Positions 46,501 to 56,794 of a DNA stretch of 64,000 bases are shown here, piece after piece. A program made the position numbers and the translations under genes. Location: the NCBI GenBank assembly GCA_023512835.1, contig CM042085.1:41564189-41628188 (forward strand), given 5' to 3'. This DNA is from Taxillus chinensis. Lineage: Eukaryota; Streptophyta; Magnoliopsida; Santalales; Loranthaceae. Below the pieces are notes generated by a model. That model searched no databases, was not told the DNA's origin, and worked only from the letters and a program-made list of their open reading frames with translations. The stretch's first letter is position 1, and each line of letters opens with the position of its first letter.

Positions 46501-48283
46501 TCTTTTCTGGGTTAGGGCATGAAAATATGATAAAGTAGCACAATTGGGCAATAAATGAATCAAAAGAGTATGAAAATGTACCCAAAATGGCCCTAAAAAG
46601 GGGGTATAGATCCCCCCGATCAAGTCTTCAGTATGTGTTTACTTAGAGGGATCTGAATCTGCGGTAGAGGAGATTGATGTAGTACCTTCAGCAGTTTGAT
46701 TTCACCTTGACTTATAGTCCTAGAAAGGGGAACCTAGTGGCTGATGCCTTAAGTAGGAAAGGTCAAGATGAGGTTGCCTTGAGAGATATTGTAGTTATCC
46801 GTTTGTGATGATAGGGCTATTTTGAGTCCTATTGTGGTTGTGCTTGGGATGTATACTCGTGTCCAGTAGGTACAGAAGGGCAATGAAGAGTGTGGTAAGC
46901 TTTGTGCTAGGGTGGAGGCCAAAGAGCTCGAGGAGGAATGGATAATGGGAGAGAAGCATGAATTGAGGTTTCGAGGTAGGTTATTTGTGATTTCTTCCCT
47001 TCAGAAGGAAGTGATGAGGTCATTTCATGCTTCGAGGTTAGTGGAGCATCTGCGTGGCACTACGATATACCATTCCCTTTGACAGCATTTTTGGTGGCCG
47101 AGGATAAAAAGGAGTGTGGTAGAGTTTGTCTCACGTAGCCTTACTTGCTAGCAAGTGAAGGCTGAACACCAACGACTAGCAAGAATGTTGCACCCATTGC
47201 CTGTGGCGCAATGGAAGTGGGACCATATCACAATGGATTTTATGACTAGACTTCTACCCACTTCGGGAGGGAAGAACATGATTTGGGTCATTATGGACCG
47301 TTTGACCAAGTCGGCACATTTCTTGGCAATCAAGGAGAAAGAGAGCATGGTTATTTAGCTTTACATTAATGAGATTGTGAGATTACATGGTGTGCCTGTG
47401 TCTATTATATCAGATTGAGATACCTGTTTTACTTCCCAATTTTGGAAGGGTTTGCAGGAGGCCTTGGGCACTAAGTCGAGCTTAAGTATAGCCTTTCATC
47501 CTGAAACTAATGGGCAATCGGAGAAGACTATCCAGACATTGGAGGACATGCTTAGAGCTTATGTGATGGATTTTGGGGGTTTGTGGGCCACCCACCTTCC
47601 ATTGGTAGAATTTGCCTACAACAACAGTTATCAAGCCTCCATTGGGATGGCTCCATATGAGGCGTTGTATGGTAGACCTTGTAGGTCACCCCTGTGTTGG
47701 GCTGAGGTCAGTGAGACAGCTTTATTGGGACCGCAGTTAGTGCCGGATGCCACACAAAAGGTCCAAGTGATTCGATAGCCTTTGCTAACACCTCAGAGCA
47801 GACAGAAATCTTATGCGGACAGGAGGAAGAGACCGTTGGAGTTTGCTGTGGAGGATCATGTGTTTCTTCGAGTTTCCCCGAGGAGGGGGCATCACCGATT
47901 TGGGAAAGGTTCTAAGTTATCTCCATGGTACATTGGACCTTTTGAGATCCTAGAGCGAATTGGTTCTGTGGCATATCGATTAGCGCTCCCTCCGCATTTG
48001 AGTTGAGTGCATAATGTGTTTTATGTGTCTCAGTTGAGGAAATACCATCCTGATCCAGCGCACGTGATAGCTTGGGGAGATTTAGATATCGCGGATGATA
48101 TCACTATCGTAGAGACTCCTATTCGGGTCTTGGATAGGCGGGACAACATTCAGCGTGGGAAGACCATCCCTTTAGTTCGTGTCCTGTGGACACATCGAAG
48201 CATTGAGGAAGAGACTTGGGAGTGAGAGTCTATGATGCACGATTAGTTTTTTGAGTTATTCGAGGACGAGCAGTCTTAAAGGA
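43501..48283 (+). pseudogene. Chromovirus G pol remnant, interrupted by solo LTR X'
   Basis: This is a plus-strand relative of element A. Reading starts at RT upstream sequence (VFPEDLVELPSERSLEFTI, about 43650-43700). Catalytic [10 protein letters not shown] (about 44190-44215), then [18 protein letters not shown] and RNase [12 protein letters not shown] follow. X' interrupts at 44834-46622. RNase H resumes through VADALSRKG (about 46735-46765). Integrase has VKAEHQRLA, HITMDFMT, KSAHFLAIKE, HPETNGQSE and [19 protein letters not shown]. The tail has VRVLWTHR and EEETWE (48165-48225), ending FEDEQS at about 48278. There are many stops (for example ISD*D at about 47408-47422), so it is older or more eroded than A. 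The gag and 5' LTR are missing. Confidence 0.88.
44829..46627 (-). mobile_element. Solo LTR X' with AGTCT target duplications
   Basis: The 1789-bp sequence 44834-46622 starts TGATTGAATA and ends CCCCGATCA. It is flanked by exact AGTCT repeats at 44829-44833 and 46623-46627. It splits the RNase H region of G after the HKSL stretch, so it post-dates G. A TATA box complement (CCTTTTATAG, 45798-45807) implies minus polarity. Near 46100-46380 it has repeated TTCACCCGACCA motifs. No PBS, polypurine tract or coding domain is present, so it is a solo LTR left by LTR-LTR recombination. Its family is not assigned. Confidence 0.88.
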
Positions 48284-48563
48284 GGGGAGTAGGCTGGTAT
48301 GTTCTATCTTTTATGGGTACTGGTTGCATTGTTTTCATGTGTGTTGTTTGTTTATGTTAGTTCTGCATCGTGGATTCTTTTATGTGTGTCTTGTTTTGTG
48401 TTAGGCTTTATTGAGTTGTGGATATGAGTCCTGTTGTGTGATGTGTGTGATGCACGATCTATTTGTGTGTTGTAGCTTGCGGTTATGCATAATGGCATGC
48501 ATGTGTTTGTTATTCTTCGCGGTTTGAGTTGGCATGTTGTTTCTTTTCAAGGACGAAAAGTTT
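48284..48563 (+). other. Element G 3' untranslated spacer
   Basis: This GT-rich non-coding stretch lies between pol and the polypurine tract. It includes AAGGACGAAAAG (48549-48560), the counterpart of the conserved motif at the same place in elements A and B. Confidence 0.6.
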
Positions 48564-48577
48564 TAAGGGGAAGAGAA
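48564..48577 (+). other. Element G polypurine tract
   Basis: TAAGGGGAAGAGAA is directly followed by the LTR start TGTGAGGACCCG at 48578, which fixes the plus orientation of G. Confidence 0.88.
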
Positions 48578-50645
48578 TGTGAGGACCCGTGTTTGGGGAT
48601 TTGATGTGCTCGTCATTTCGAGCGTTTTGATAGTAATTGAGCTCAATTTGGAGTTCGTGACCTCGAGAGGTCAATTATTGGCAGAAGTATGCGGTCATTT
48701 GAGTATGCAAACATCTGAGTAGTGATGTGTTCGTCATTTCGAGCGTTTTGACAGTAATTGGGCTCAATTTGGAGTTCGTGACCTCAGGAGGTCAATTATT
48801 GCTGGGAGGCCAATTATTGGTAGCAGTATATAAATAATTAAGAAACTGCTTTATCCCTTTAATTGCTTGGTGCATGCGTGTTTGAGCGAGAGAGAGAGAG
48901 AAGGTGAAGAGCTTCCTTTGGTGATTTGGGGCGATTGGAGTTTGTGAATCGCAAATAATCTTTCCAGGTAAGTGTCCTTGACCTTCTTATCTCGATCCCG
49001 TCTTTGGATATGTGTTACTATGATCTGTGGTTATATAACTATGTATTTCATGAGGGTTGAGAAGTCAACCATGAAAATCTAGATTTAGATCTAGATGGAT
49101 ATATTTGTGTGTCTTTCTGTTGTTACCGTGTGATTTAGAGGCGTTTAAGACGCGTTTTGAGGTAGATATTGTAGTCTGTTGAGTAAAACATGTGTTTGTG
49201 AGTGTCTGGGGGTCACTGGGTTGATTCCAGATGAAGAACAGGCCAAAAACGACGATGAACAGTACCCTGGGCATAGGCAGCAGTTAGTAGTCTGGATCGG
49301 TAGTCCGGATTAGTAGTCCGGATCAGTAGTCCGGATCAGTTAGTTCGGATCAGTAGTCCGGATTAGTAGTTCGGATGTGGCAACAACAGTGGTCCACATC
49401 TTTAATCCGTAGCTTCGTCCGCTGCTTCAATCTGCAGCTTCGTCCTCAGCTTCAATCCGTAGCAGTGTTCCGTAGCAGTGCAACTGGACTGGACTGGACC
49501 ATTTACATTGTAACCATTATGCCTCTCCACATTTAAGTATTAAGTAACAATGTAAATAACGAAATACCCCCCATTTGGATTCAAAGAAAAATACTAGAAA
49601 ATTAAATTCTCACTCCTTCAAAATGTGAAAATTGGCATGTAGTGTAAAATCTCGAAAAAATCCAGTTTTTCGTAGAGGTGAATTTTTGGCAAGTGGGGTT
49701 AAACATCTTAGAAAAATCCCAAAAAATCAGATTATCTTAGTTATGATATGGGGACCCAATGCCGGGACTTTTTATTTCAAGAAAAAAACTTCTATGGGTA
49801 TCTCCTTCCTTGGTCAAGGAATGATGACTAATTTGTGAAGACTGGCTTAAGTTATAAAGGGAGTATGGTGAACCTTAATGCCATATTGTTGTTGGTATGT
49901 TGGTTTGAGGAATTGGGGCTTCGACTCTATATGACTTGTTGGGTTCTCACCATGAGGCTAAAAGCCTGTGTTGAGCCGTTGAGCTCGTGAGCCATTAAGC
50001 TCGTGGAGCTAGGGCTGAGTGCCCTGAGCTGAGATCCCGTTGAGGATTGTGTTGAGCCATTGAGCTCGTGGAGCTAGGGCTGAGTGCCCTGAGCTAGGAT
50101 CCCATGGAGGATCGTGGACAAGCTATCCTGTATGGGCAGGTTGGGTCCTGATGATAGTGCACACTACACGGTGCACGAGTACACTGAGCATGTAGTATAG
50201 ACTTGCATGTTCGCATGATGTGGAGTATTAGGGTCACCTACTGAGCTTGTCGCTCACCCCTACTTATTTCCCCTTTTCAGGTGTGACCCGAGACTAGTGG
50301 AGAACATTCTCCCAGGAGGACATGCCCACTACTCTAATGTATGATATAGTATTGTATTTTGTATTGTTCTGTGTGATATCCCGGACATGGGTCCATGGAC
50401 AGTTGTATTTGAATACTGTTTATGATGTGATGTCGGTATGACTGTTTGACTTATTGTATGCATGATTATATATGGAAAAGTATAGGATTACCCTAAATGT
50501 ATAACTGTACATGGTTACATAACTGAGACAACACCCGCGGTGTAGTCTCTATTGGTGCTAGTCACCAACCCCTTGACCCTTCGGGTGCGGGCAAGGGGAA
50601 GTTATGTTCCTGGTTCCGGGTTCCCTGGAACTTGGGGCCGTAGTC
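48578..50645 (+). repeat. Element G 3' LTR
   Basis: It starts TGTGAGGACCCG, homologous to the A LTR start. It ends with a CCTTGACCCTTCGGGTGCGG block (about 50572) and GAACTTGGGGCC, homologous to the A LTR end, but the final GTGACA is not recognisable. Internal duplications are a 121-bp-period repeat (48603-48680 and 48724-48800), a (GA)n run near 48889, a block of GTCCGGATCA repeats (49285-49380), and a 65-bp-period repeat (49988-50111). The right boundary is approximate. Confidence 0.8.
49285..49480 (+). repeat. TAGTCCGGATCAG minisatellite in G LTR
   Basis: At least seven units of AGTCCGGAT(C/T)AGT are followed by looser AATCCGTAGC and TTCGTCC copies. The TCCGGA core is shared with repeats in the unrelated LTRs of C and H. 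Confidence 0.85.
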
Positions 50646-50995
50646 TCAATCTTGTTGTCTCAATGATCCTGAGGTGGGAGCTCACAGAGGTGAGTCGACC
50701 GGTAGTGTCTTGCACGCCTTGCGTCCATAGAGTTGGAGTATCCTAGAGTGTGATACAGAGTTGGGCAAGGGAGTACGAAGGAGCGCGTCGAAGCGATCTT
50801 GGAAGCCTCCTATCCTTTGGACATTGGGCGAGTGGGAGAGCATCTTGGTAAAGGTGTTGCAACCTGTGGGGAAGCGATGTCCAACTAGTTGACATTGGGC
50901 GAGTGGGAGGGCATCGAGGTAATGATGCCATCGCATGCGGGGAAGCGATGTCGACAAGCGCAACGAGGACGTTGCGAGGATTGGGTGGAGGAGAA

Positions 50996-51408
50996 TGTCA
51001 CGACCTGAGCAGCGTGGTGCTGGCGGGGCGTTTCTCAATGGCACGATTCAGGAATGTATTCGTGCTACGTGAAGGAGAGGGGTTGGTTGAAAGCGTAGAT
51101 AGTGCGCAGCGGAAGGCTCCAGGCAATTCGTGGAGGAGAACGGATGGAACCCCTTCGGAGTTCAGACATGCCGACCCGGTTGAAGGCGGGGAGCACGCCG
51201 CTAGTCGAGGCCTTGACGTTGAAGAAGGGATTTGGCCATCCTTACACAAACTGGTCGGGAACTAGAGCCGTTTCCTAATGAGCCCATTGGTAGGGCGAAA
51301 CCAGTTTATTTGCGCTTCAACCCTCAAAGCCTAAACTCAGCGGACCGTGGATAGAGAAGCTAAGTGCCGCAATAGGTTGAGTGGCGCAGGAAACCTGACC
51401 CCGTGACA
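50996..51408 (+). repeat. TRIM-like array LTR 1
   Basis: It begins TGTCACGACCTGAGCAGC and ends CCCCGTGACA. It is followed after AA by TGGTATTAGAGC. Confidence 0.78.
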
Positions 51409-51410
51409 AA

Positions 51411-51422
51411 TGGTATTAGAGC
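51411..51422 (+). other. TRIM-like array PBS 1
   Basis: TGGTATTAGAGC matches the initiator-Met PBS at 11 of 12 bases, with a C-to-T change relative to the other two units. Confidence 0.8.
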
Positions 51423-51780
51423 CGAACCAGCCCGTATCCTGAAGAGTCGCCGAGCACTCTCGTGAGTAGCGTGATCCCAAGGTGGGAGCTCACAGAGGTG
51501 AGTCAACCGGTAGTGCCTTGCACGCCTTGCGTCCATAGAGTTGGAGTATCCTAGAGTGTGATAAGGAGCGCATCAGAGCGATCTTGGAAGCCTCCTATCC
51601 TTTGGACATTGGGCGAGCGGGAGAGCATCCTTGTAAAGGTGTTGCAACTTGCTGGGAACCGATGTCCAACCAGTTGACATTGGGCGAGTGGGAGGGCGTC
51701 GAGGTAACGATGCCATCACCTACGGGGAAACGATGTCGACAAGCACAACGAGGACATTGCGAGGATTGGGTGGAGCAGAA

Positions 51781-52194
51781 TGTTACGACCCGAGCAGCAT
51801 AGTGCTGGCGGGGCGTTTCTCAGTGGCATGATTCAGGAATGTATTCGTGCTACGTGAAGGAGAGGGGTTGGTTGAAAGCATAGAAGGTGCGCAGCGGAAG
51901 GTTCCAGGATGTTCGTGGAGGAGAACGGATGGAACCCCTTCGGAGTTCAGATGTGCCGACCCGGTTGAATGCGGGGAGCACACCGCTAGTCGAGGACTTG
52001 ATGTTGAAGAAGGGATTTGGCCATCCTTACACAAACTGGTCGGGAACTGAAGCCGTTCTCCTGATGAGCCCAGTGGCAGGGCGAAACCAGTCTACGTGCG
52101 CTTTAACCCTCAAAGGCTAAACTTAGCGGACCATGGATAAAGAAGCTAAGTGCCGCAATGGGTTGAGTGGCGCAGGAAACCTGACCCCTTGACA
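51781..52194 (+). repeat. TRIM-like array LTR 2
   Basis: This 414-bp copy begins TGTTACGACCCGAGCAGC and ends CCCCTTGACA. It is the best preserved unit. Confidence 0.8.
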
Positions 52195-52196
52195 GG

Positions 52197-52208
52197 TGGT
52201 ATCAGAGC
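52197..52208 (+). other. TRIM-like array PBS 2
   Basis: Exact TGGTATCAGAGC lies two bases downstream of LTR 2. Confidence 0.88.
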
Positions 52209-52565
52209 CGAAGCGGCCCGTATCCTGAAGACTCGCCGAGCACTCTCGCGAGTAGCGTGATCCGAAGGTGGGAGCTCATAGAGGTGAGTCGACCGGTAGT
52301 GTCTTGCACGCCTCGCATCCATAGAGTTGGAGTATCCTAAGAGTGTGATACAGAGTTGGGCAAGGGAGTACGAAGGAGCGCGTCAAAGCGATCTTGGAAG
52401 CCTCCTACCCTTTGGACATTGGGCGAGCGGGAGAGCATCTTGGTAAAGGTGTTGCAACCTGCGGGGAACCGATGTCGAACCAGTTGACATTGGGCGAGTG
52501 GGAGGGCGTCGAGCTAACGATGCCATCGCTTGCGGGGAAGCGATGTTGACAAGCGCAATGAGGAC

Positions 52566-52675
52566 GTTGCGAGGATTGGGTAGAAGAGAATGTTACGACC
52601 CGAGCAGCATAATGCTGGCGGTTGCGAGGATTGGGTAGAGGAGAATGTCATGACCCGAGCAGCATAATGCTGGCG
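52566..52675 (+). repeat. 55-bp tandem duplication over a leader/LTR junction
   Basis: 52566-52620 and 52621-52675 are near-identical. Each holds the end of the leader, the polypurine-like stretch and the first 30 bases of the LTR. It duplicates the LTR start. Confidence 0.9.
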
Positions 52676-53048
52676 GGGCGTTTCTCAGTGGCACGATTCA
52701 AGAATGTATTCGTGCTACGTGAAGGAAAGGGGTTGGTTGAAAGCGTAGATGGTGCGCAGCGAAAGGTTCCAGGCTGTTCGTGGAGGAGAACGGATGGAAC
52801 CCCTTTGAAGTTCAGACATGCCGACCCGGTTGAATACGGGGAGCACACCGCTAGTCGAGGACTTGACGTTAAAGAAGGGATTTGGCCATCCTTACTCAAA
52901 CTGGAGCCGTTCTCCTGATGAGCCCAGTGGCAGGGCGAAACCAGTCTACGTGCGCTTCAACCCTCAAAGGTTAAACCTAGTGGACCATGGATAGAGAAGC
53001 TAAGTGCCGCTATGGGTTGAGTGGCGCAGGAAACCTGACCCCTTGACA
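52646..53048 (+). repeat. TRIM-like array LTR 3
   Basis: This 403-bp copy begins TGTCATGACCCGAGCAGC and ends CCCCTTGACA. It lacks about 11 bp near 52905 that are present in the other two. Confidence 0.8.
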
Positions 53049-53050
53049 GG

Positions 53051-53062
53051 TGGTATCAGAGC
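53051..53062 (+). other. TRIM-like array PBS 3
   Basis: Exact TGGTATCAGAGC lies two bases downstream of LTR 3. Confidence 0.88.
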
Positions 53063-53410
53063 CGAAGCGGCCCGTATCCTGAAGACTCGCCGAGCACTCT
53101 CGCGAGTAGCGTGATCCGAAGGTGGGAGCTCATAGAGGTGAGTCGAGCGGTAGTGTCTTGCACGCCTCGCATCCATAGAGTTGGAGTATCCTAAGAGTGT
53201 GATACAGAGTGGGGCAAGGGAGTACGAAGGAGCGCGTCAAAACGATCTTGGAAGCCTCCTACCCTTTGGACATTGGGCGAGCGGGAGAGCATCTTGGTAA
53301 AGGTGTTGCAACGTGCAGGGAACCGATATCCAACCAGTTGACATTGGGCGAGTGGGAGGGCGTCGAAGTAACGATGCCATCGCCGGCAGGGAAGCGATGT
53401 CGACAAACGC

Positions 53411-56103
53411 TGTTGGACCCCATTTTGTCCGGGTTGGACATACTAACCCCATTTGATATATATGCCTTTTTGCCCATGCCATATACCTTGTTGAATAGGT
53501 CCTTAGAGATTCCCTGCGATTTGTATAAGATGGATGCATTGACACTAACCGGGAAGCCCAAAATTGATAACCTCTGTTGCCAGCCCCTAAAATACCCAAG
53601 ATCAACGCCAGGTGATAGATGATGAAATTTGGAGACTAACGCACTTGACCGAGCTCAATTCTGATTTAAGATGAAGAAGTTATGGCCAAAACAACTTTCA
53701 TTGGAAAAAGTCAAACCTGCCAAAAGACGGTCAATGCCCCTGGTCAAACTGCCTGGAAAAGTGATTGTGTGAAATTCTTTAAAACATCTATTTAAGCAAA
53801 TATGAGTCTTCCAAAACAATCCCCAAAAAGTCATCCATTTTCGCATTTTGGGTGGGGGTAAAAAGGTAATTAAAAGTTGAAAAAAAAAAACGTGACTCGT
53901 AGCCTCGAAGTGTCGGCAGGTCGAAGCTTTGAAGACTCGAAGCCTCGAAGACTCGGAGCCTCGAAGCCTCGAAACCTCGAAGCCTCAAAACCTCGAAGCC
54001 TCAAAGCCTCGAAGACTCGAAGTCTCGAAGCCTCGAAGCCTCGAAGCGTCGAAGACTCGAAGCCTCGAAGCCTCAAAGCCTCAAAGCCTCGAAGACTCGA
54101 AGCTTTGAAGCCTGTCGATACTCCGACCTGCCGACACTTCGACCCTTCGCCCTTTGCCCTTCGACCCACCGACCTTTGACCCTTTGATCGTTGACCTTCG
54201 ACCTGCCGACACTTCGACCCATTGACCGTTGACCATCGACTCATCGACCTTCGACCCACTGACCTTCGACCCGTTGACCTTCGACCCTGCCGACACTTCG
54301 ACCCTTTGACCCATTGACCTTCGCTGTGTGGCCTCTTTCGCTGGCATTCTCGCTGGCTACTCACGGGACACGTTTTATTAGCTGGCCATTTTTGTCAGAG
54401 ATGTTTTTCAACGCCTGTCTGTCACATGTGCTCACAAAAAACAAAAAGGCAATCACAGGCCCCCTGATTTTACGCACAGGTCGTCCAACCACTAGACAAA
54501 AGCCAGAATCTTACAATTAAAAATGTTGGCATTCATAATAGAGCATTAAATGCTGCAATCAAGGCAATCCATCCAAATTGAGCCAGCTCTTTAAAACGAG
54601 TCTTCTGTCCATGCAAAGAAAAAAGGGGTTCGACCAAGGAAAAAAGGGGGAGTTCGGCAGGAGAGAAAAAAAAAAGGAGAGTTTGTCCAAAAAAAAAAGA
54701 GTTCAGCAGAGAGAAAAAACCAGAGTTCGGCAGAGAGAAAAAAACCAGAGTTCGGCAGAGAGAAAAAACCAGAAAACTCTGCTGCCATCTTCACGCCCAG
54801 CTCCCTAATCCCAAAAGAGGAACACCCAGATTTTCGCCCAACACTCTCCCTGTCCCAAAATCAAAATCGCCCATCCTTTCCAACTCTCCCAGCAAAAAAA
54901 AAACACAAACAAACAACCCAGTTCTGCCCCTTCCTCTTACGTTTTTCATCAAAACAAAAAAAGACAAAAAAAAAAAAACCATTCTTCTTCATTTCCCTAT
55001 TTCTTATGCCCACTTTCCTTATTTCCAGTCACCAAAAATCTCAAACCCAAAAAAATACATCACTCCAATCTCCAAATACCAGGAATTCCTCCTCACAAAT
55101 CTCGCTGCCAGATTTGTTGGTTCTACTTCGGGCAAGTGACTATCGGCGCTGACAGGAGCTCAAATAGAAGACTGGTGTTGCAAGCCCCAAAGTCGGTTCT
55201 ATCTTTATTTATTCATTACTTTTCAGCTTATTTATACTGATATGTGATGTAATTCTTAGTATTTCCTTGTATTTCTATTTCTTTTATTGGTATACGTTGT
55301 GTTTTCCTTGTATTTCCCTTTCTTTTGTATATGTGTATGTTGTAATATGTAAGGTATAGCAAAAAAAACAAACAAACAAAGAAAAAGAGAGAGAGCAAAG
55401 GGAGGCATGAAGAAAAAGAAAAGAAAGAAAGAGTGGGTCGTTATTTGATTTATGGATATCACAATCACACACATCACTTTATATGTTACTGTGTTAGTTC
55501 ATAGTTTTATCCTTGCAAAAAGAAGTAAAAAAGAGAAAACGTTTTCAAAACCAAAAAATAACAAAAAAATAACAAAAAAATGTTTTCAAGTCAAAACGTA
55601 TTTCCATTTTTAGGATTTCCAATTCCATGTAAAAAACAAAAAAAACAAAAAAGCATATTTTAATTTCCAAAATAAAACCAAAAACCAAAACAAACCCCTA
55701 AGATCTCATTCTCCACTTCAAACAAAAACCCAAAACTTTTTTAGGATTCCTTTTAGAAATATAGGGTAAATCCATTTTAATCATGACTTTAATAAATAAC
55801 TTAGCTAAATAAAAACCATAGACTTTTTAGAAAATTTAACCCAGTCATAGCAGTACAAATAAAAGAAAAACCTCCTCCTCCTAAATTAGATACCGAAAGG
55901 GCGCTGTAGGGGTGTTAATCCTTCCCTACACGTAACCAACTCCCGAACCCTTCTCTGATAACGTAGACCACACCTTTAAACTACTCAAAGTAGAGGGTAT
56001 CCAACTGTATCCCAAAAACAGTTGGTGACGACTCTAAATTTTCTCACCATTGGTTTAGTTTTAGCTCACCCCAAACGGGCCCGGACGAAAACGAGTGATG
56101 ACA
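53411..56103 (+). repeat. Element E 5' LTR
   Basis: It begins TGTTGGACCCCATTTTG and ends GAGTGATGACA, two bases before the PBS. It is the inverted counterpart of the F LTR (61576-63899). It contains a (CCTCGAAG)n minisatellite (53893-54115), TTCGACC repeats (54118-54330), A-rich GTTCGGCAGAGAG repeats (54640-54775) and a shared CTACACGTAACC..CTCCCGAACCC block (55925-55953). Many ORFs here are translations of the minisatellites. Confidence 0.88.
53893..54330. repeat. TCGAAG/TTCGACC minisatellites in E LTR
   Basis: Octamer-like CCTCGAAG and ACTCGAAG units repeat about 25 times and then give way to GACCTTCGACC units. The peptide repeats RGFEASRL seen in translation are a by-product. Confidence 0.9.
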
Positions 56104-56105
56104 GC

Positions 56106-56123
56106 TGGCGACTCTGCTGGGGA
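56106..56123 (+). other. Element E primer-binding site
   Basis: TGGCGACTCTGCTGGGGA lies two bases after the LTR end. This string is familiar as the PBS-position sequence of plant Ogre/Tat elements, usually attributed to an Arg tRNA; the tRNA assignment is from memory of the family. Confidence 0.75.
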
Positions 56124-56794
56124 CTTACACACTTTAGAGAGTTAGGTCTAGAACTAGGATTAGGAGGTTATTTTAATTGCACTGTTGTATATATTTAGCT
56201 GTCGTGATAAGCTATTTTTTTATTTTCTAGATATAATTGTGGTTTACTTATTTTTTTTATCTAATTGCCATTATAGTTGTCGTTTATCTTTAAACTGTGA
56301 TTTATTTATACGCTTTAACTACCATGATAGTTGTGATTTATTACTTTCCATACTTGTTGCATCCATGCATAACCCTATACCCGGGTTTAGCACAATCTAA
56401 GTTAGCGAGGTTCAGTACGGTCCCCAACGCGTTGATCATTATCCGCAATGGGGCCTCGGACTCCTCATTCAAGCTTGAGGTTCTTTTAAGGCACGTCCTT
56501 TTAAGATCCCCCTCCGGTAAATCCCATGGTGTACGGAGCCCTCTATTGAGGAAGTTTGGGAACCAACGAATAAGATAGGTGTAGCAATAGAAGCCCATCA
56601 AAGACATTGACCCACATGTTGTTTGCTCATTCCATGCCAAGCTAACCTTTGTTTTGTAGGGTAGTCCATAAGTCATCCCCTACACATCTTATTTGCCTTA
56701 CTATTGGTCTATTCTTTATCCTGTCTATTTGCCCTAATTTGTTTTAACTGTCATCCTAACCTGTCATCATGCATAACACGACATTCATATAGGC
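56124..56794 (+). other. Element E leader
   Basis: These 670 bases after the PBS have no credible protein domain. They start AT-rich and then carry a CCCGGGTTTAGCAC segment. They are presumably untranslated RNA. Confidence 0.6.

Larger units (their letters stand above)
50669..53410 (+). mobile_element. Tandem TRIM-like array: LTR-PBS-leader units
   Basis: Three short LTRs (50996-51408, 51781-52194, 52646-53048; 403-414 bp, TGTYAYGACC to GACA) each precede a Met-tRNA-type PBS. A non-coding leader of about 370-400 bp separates each PBS from the next LTR. A partial leader (50669-50995) precedes the first LTR. A last leader is cut at 53410 by insertion of element E. A purine-rich GCGAGGATTGGGTGGAGCAGAA stretch ends each leader beside the next LTR, where a polypurine tract belongs. 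No retroviral protein domain is present, and the ORFs on either strand are repeat-derived and not shared with known families. The organisation resembles terminal-repeat retrotransposons in miniature in tandem form, here with unusually large LTRs. Confidence 0.72.

Noticed and set aside
50682..53605. Antisense ORFs of about 83-122 codons recurring in the TRIM-like array
   Set aside because: They recur only because the units are duplicated, differ in length between units, and show no known motif.
53870..54364. RGFEAS-repeat protein on the minus strand (and similar ORFs at 63025-63669)
   Set aside because: These are translations of TCGAAG-type minisatellites inside Ogre-type LTRs, in several frames and strands, with no start context or conserved domain.
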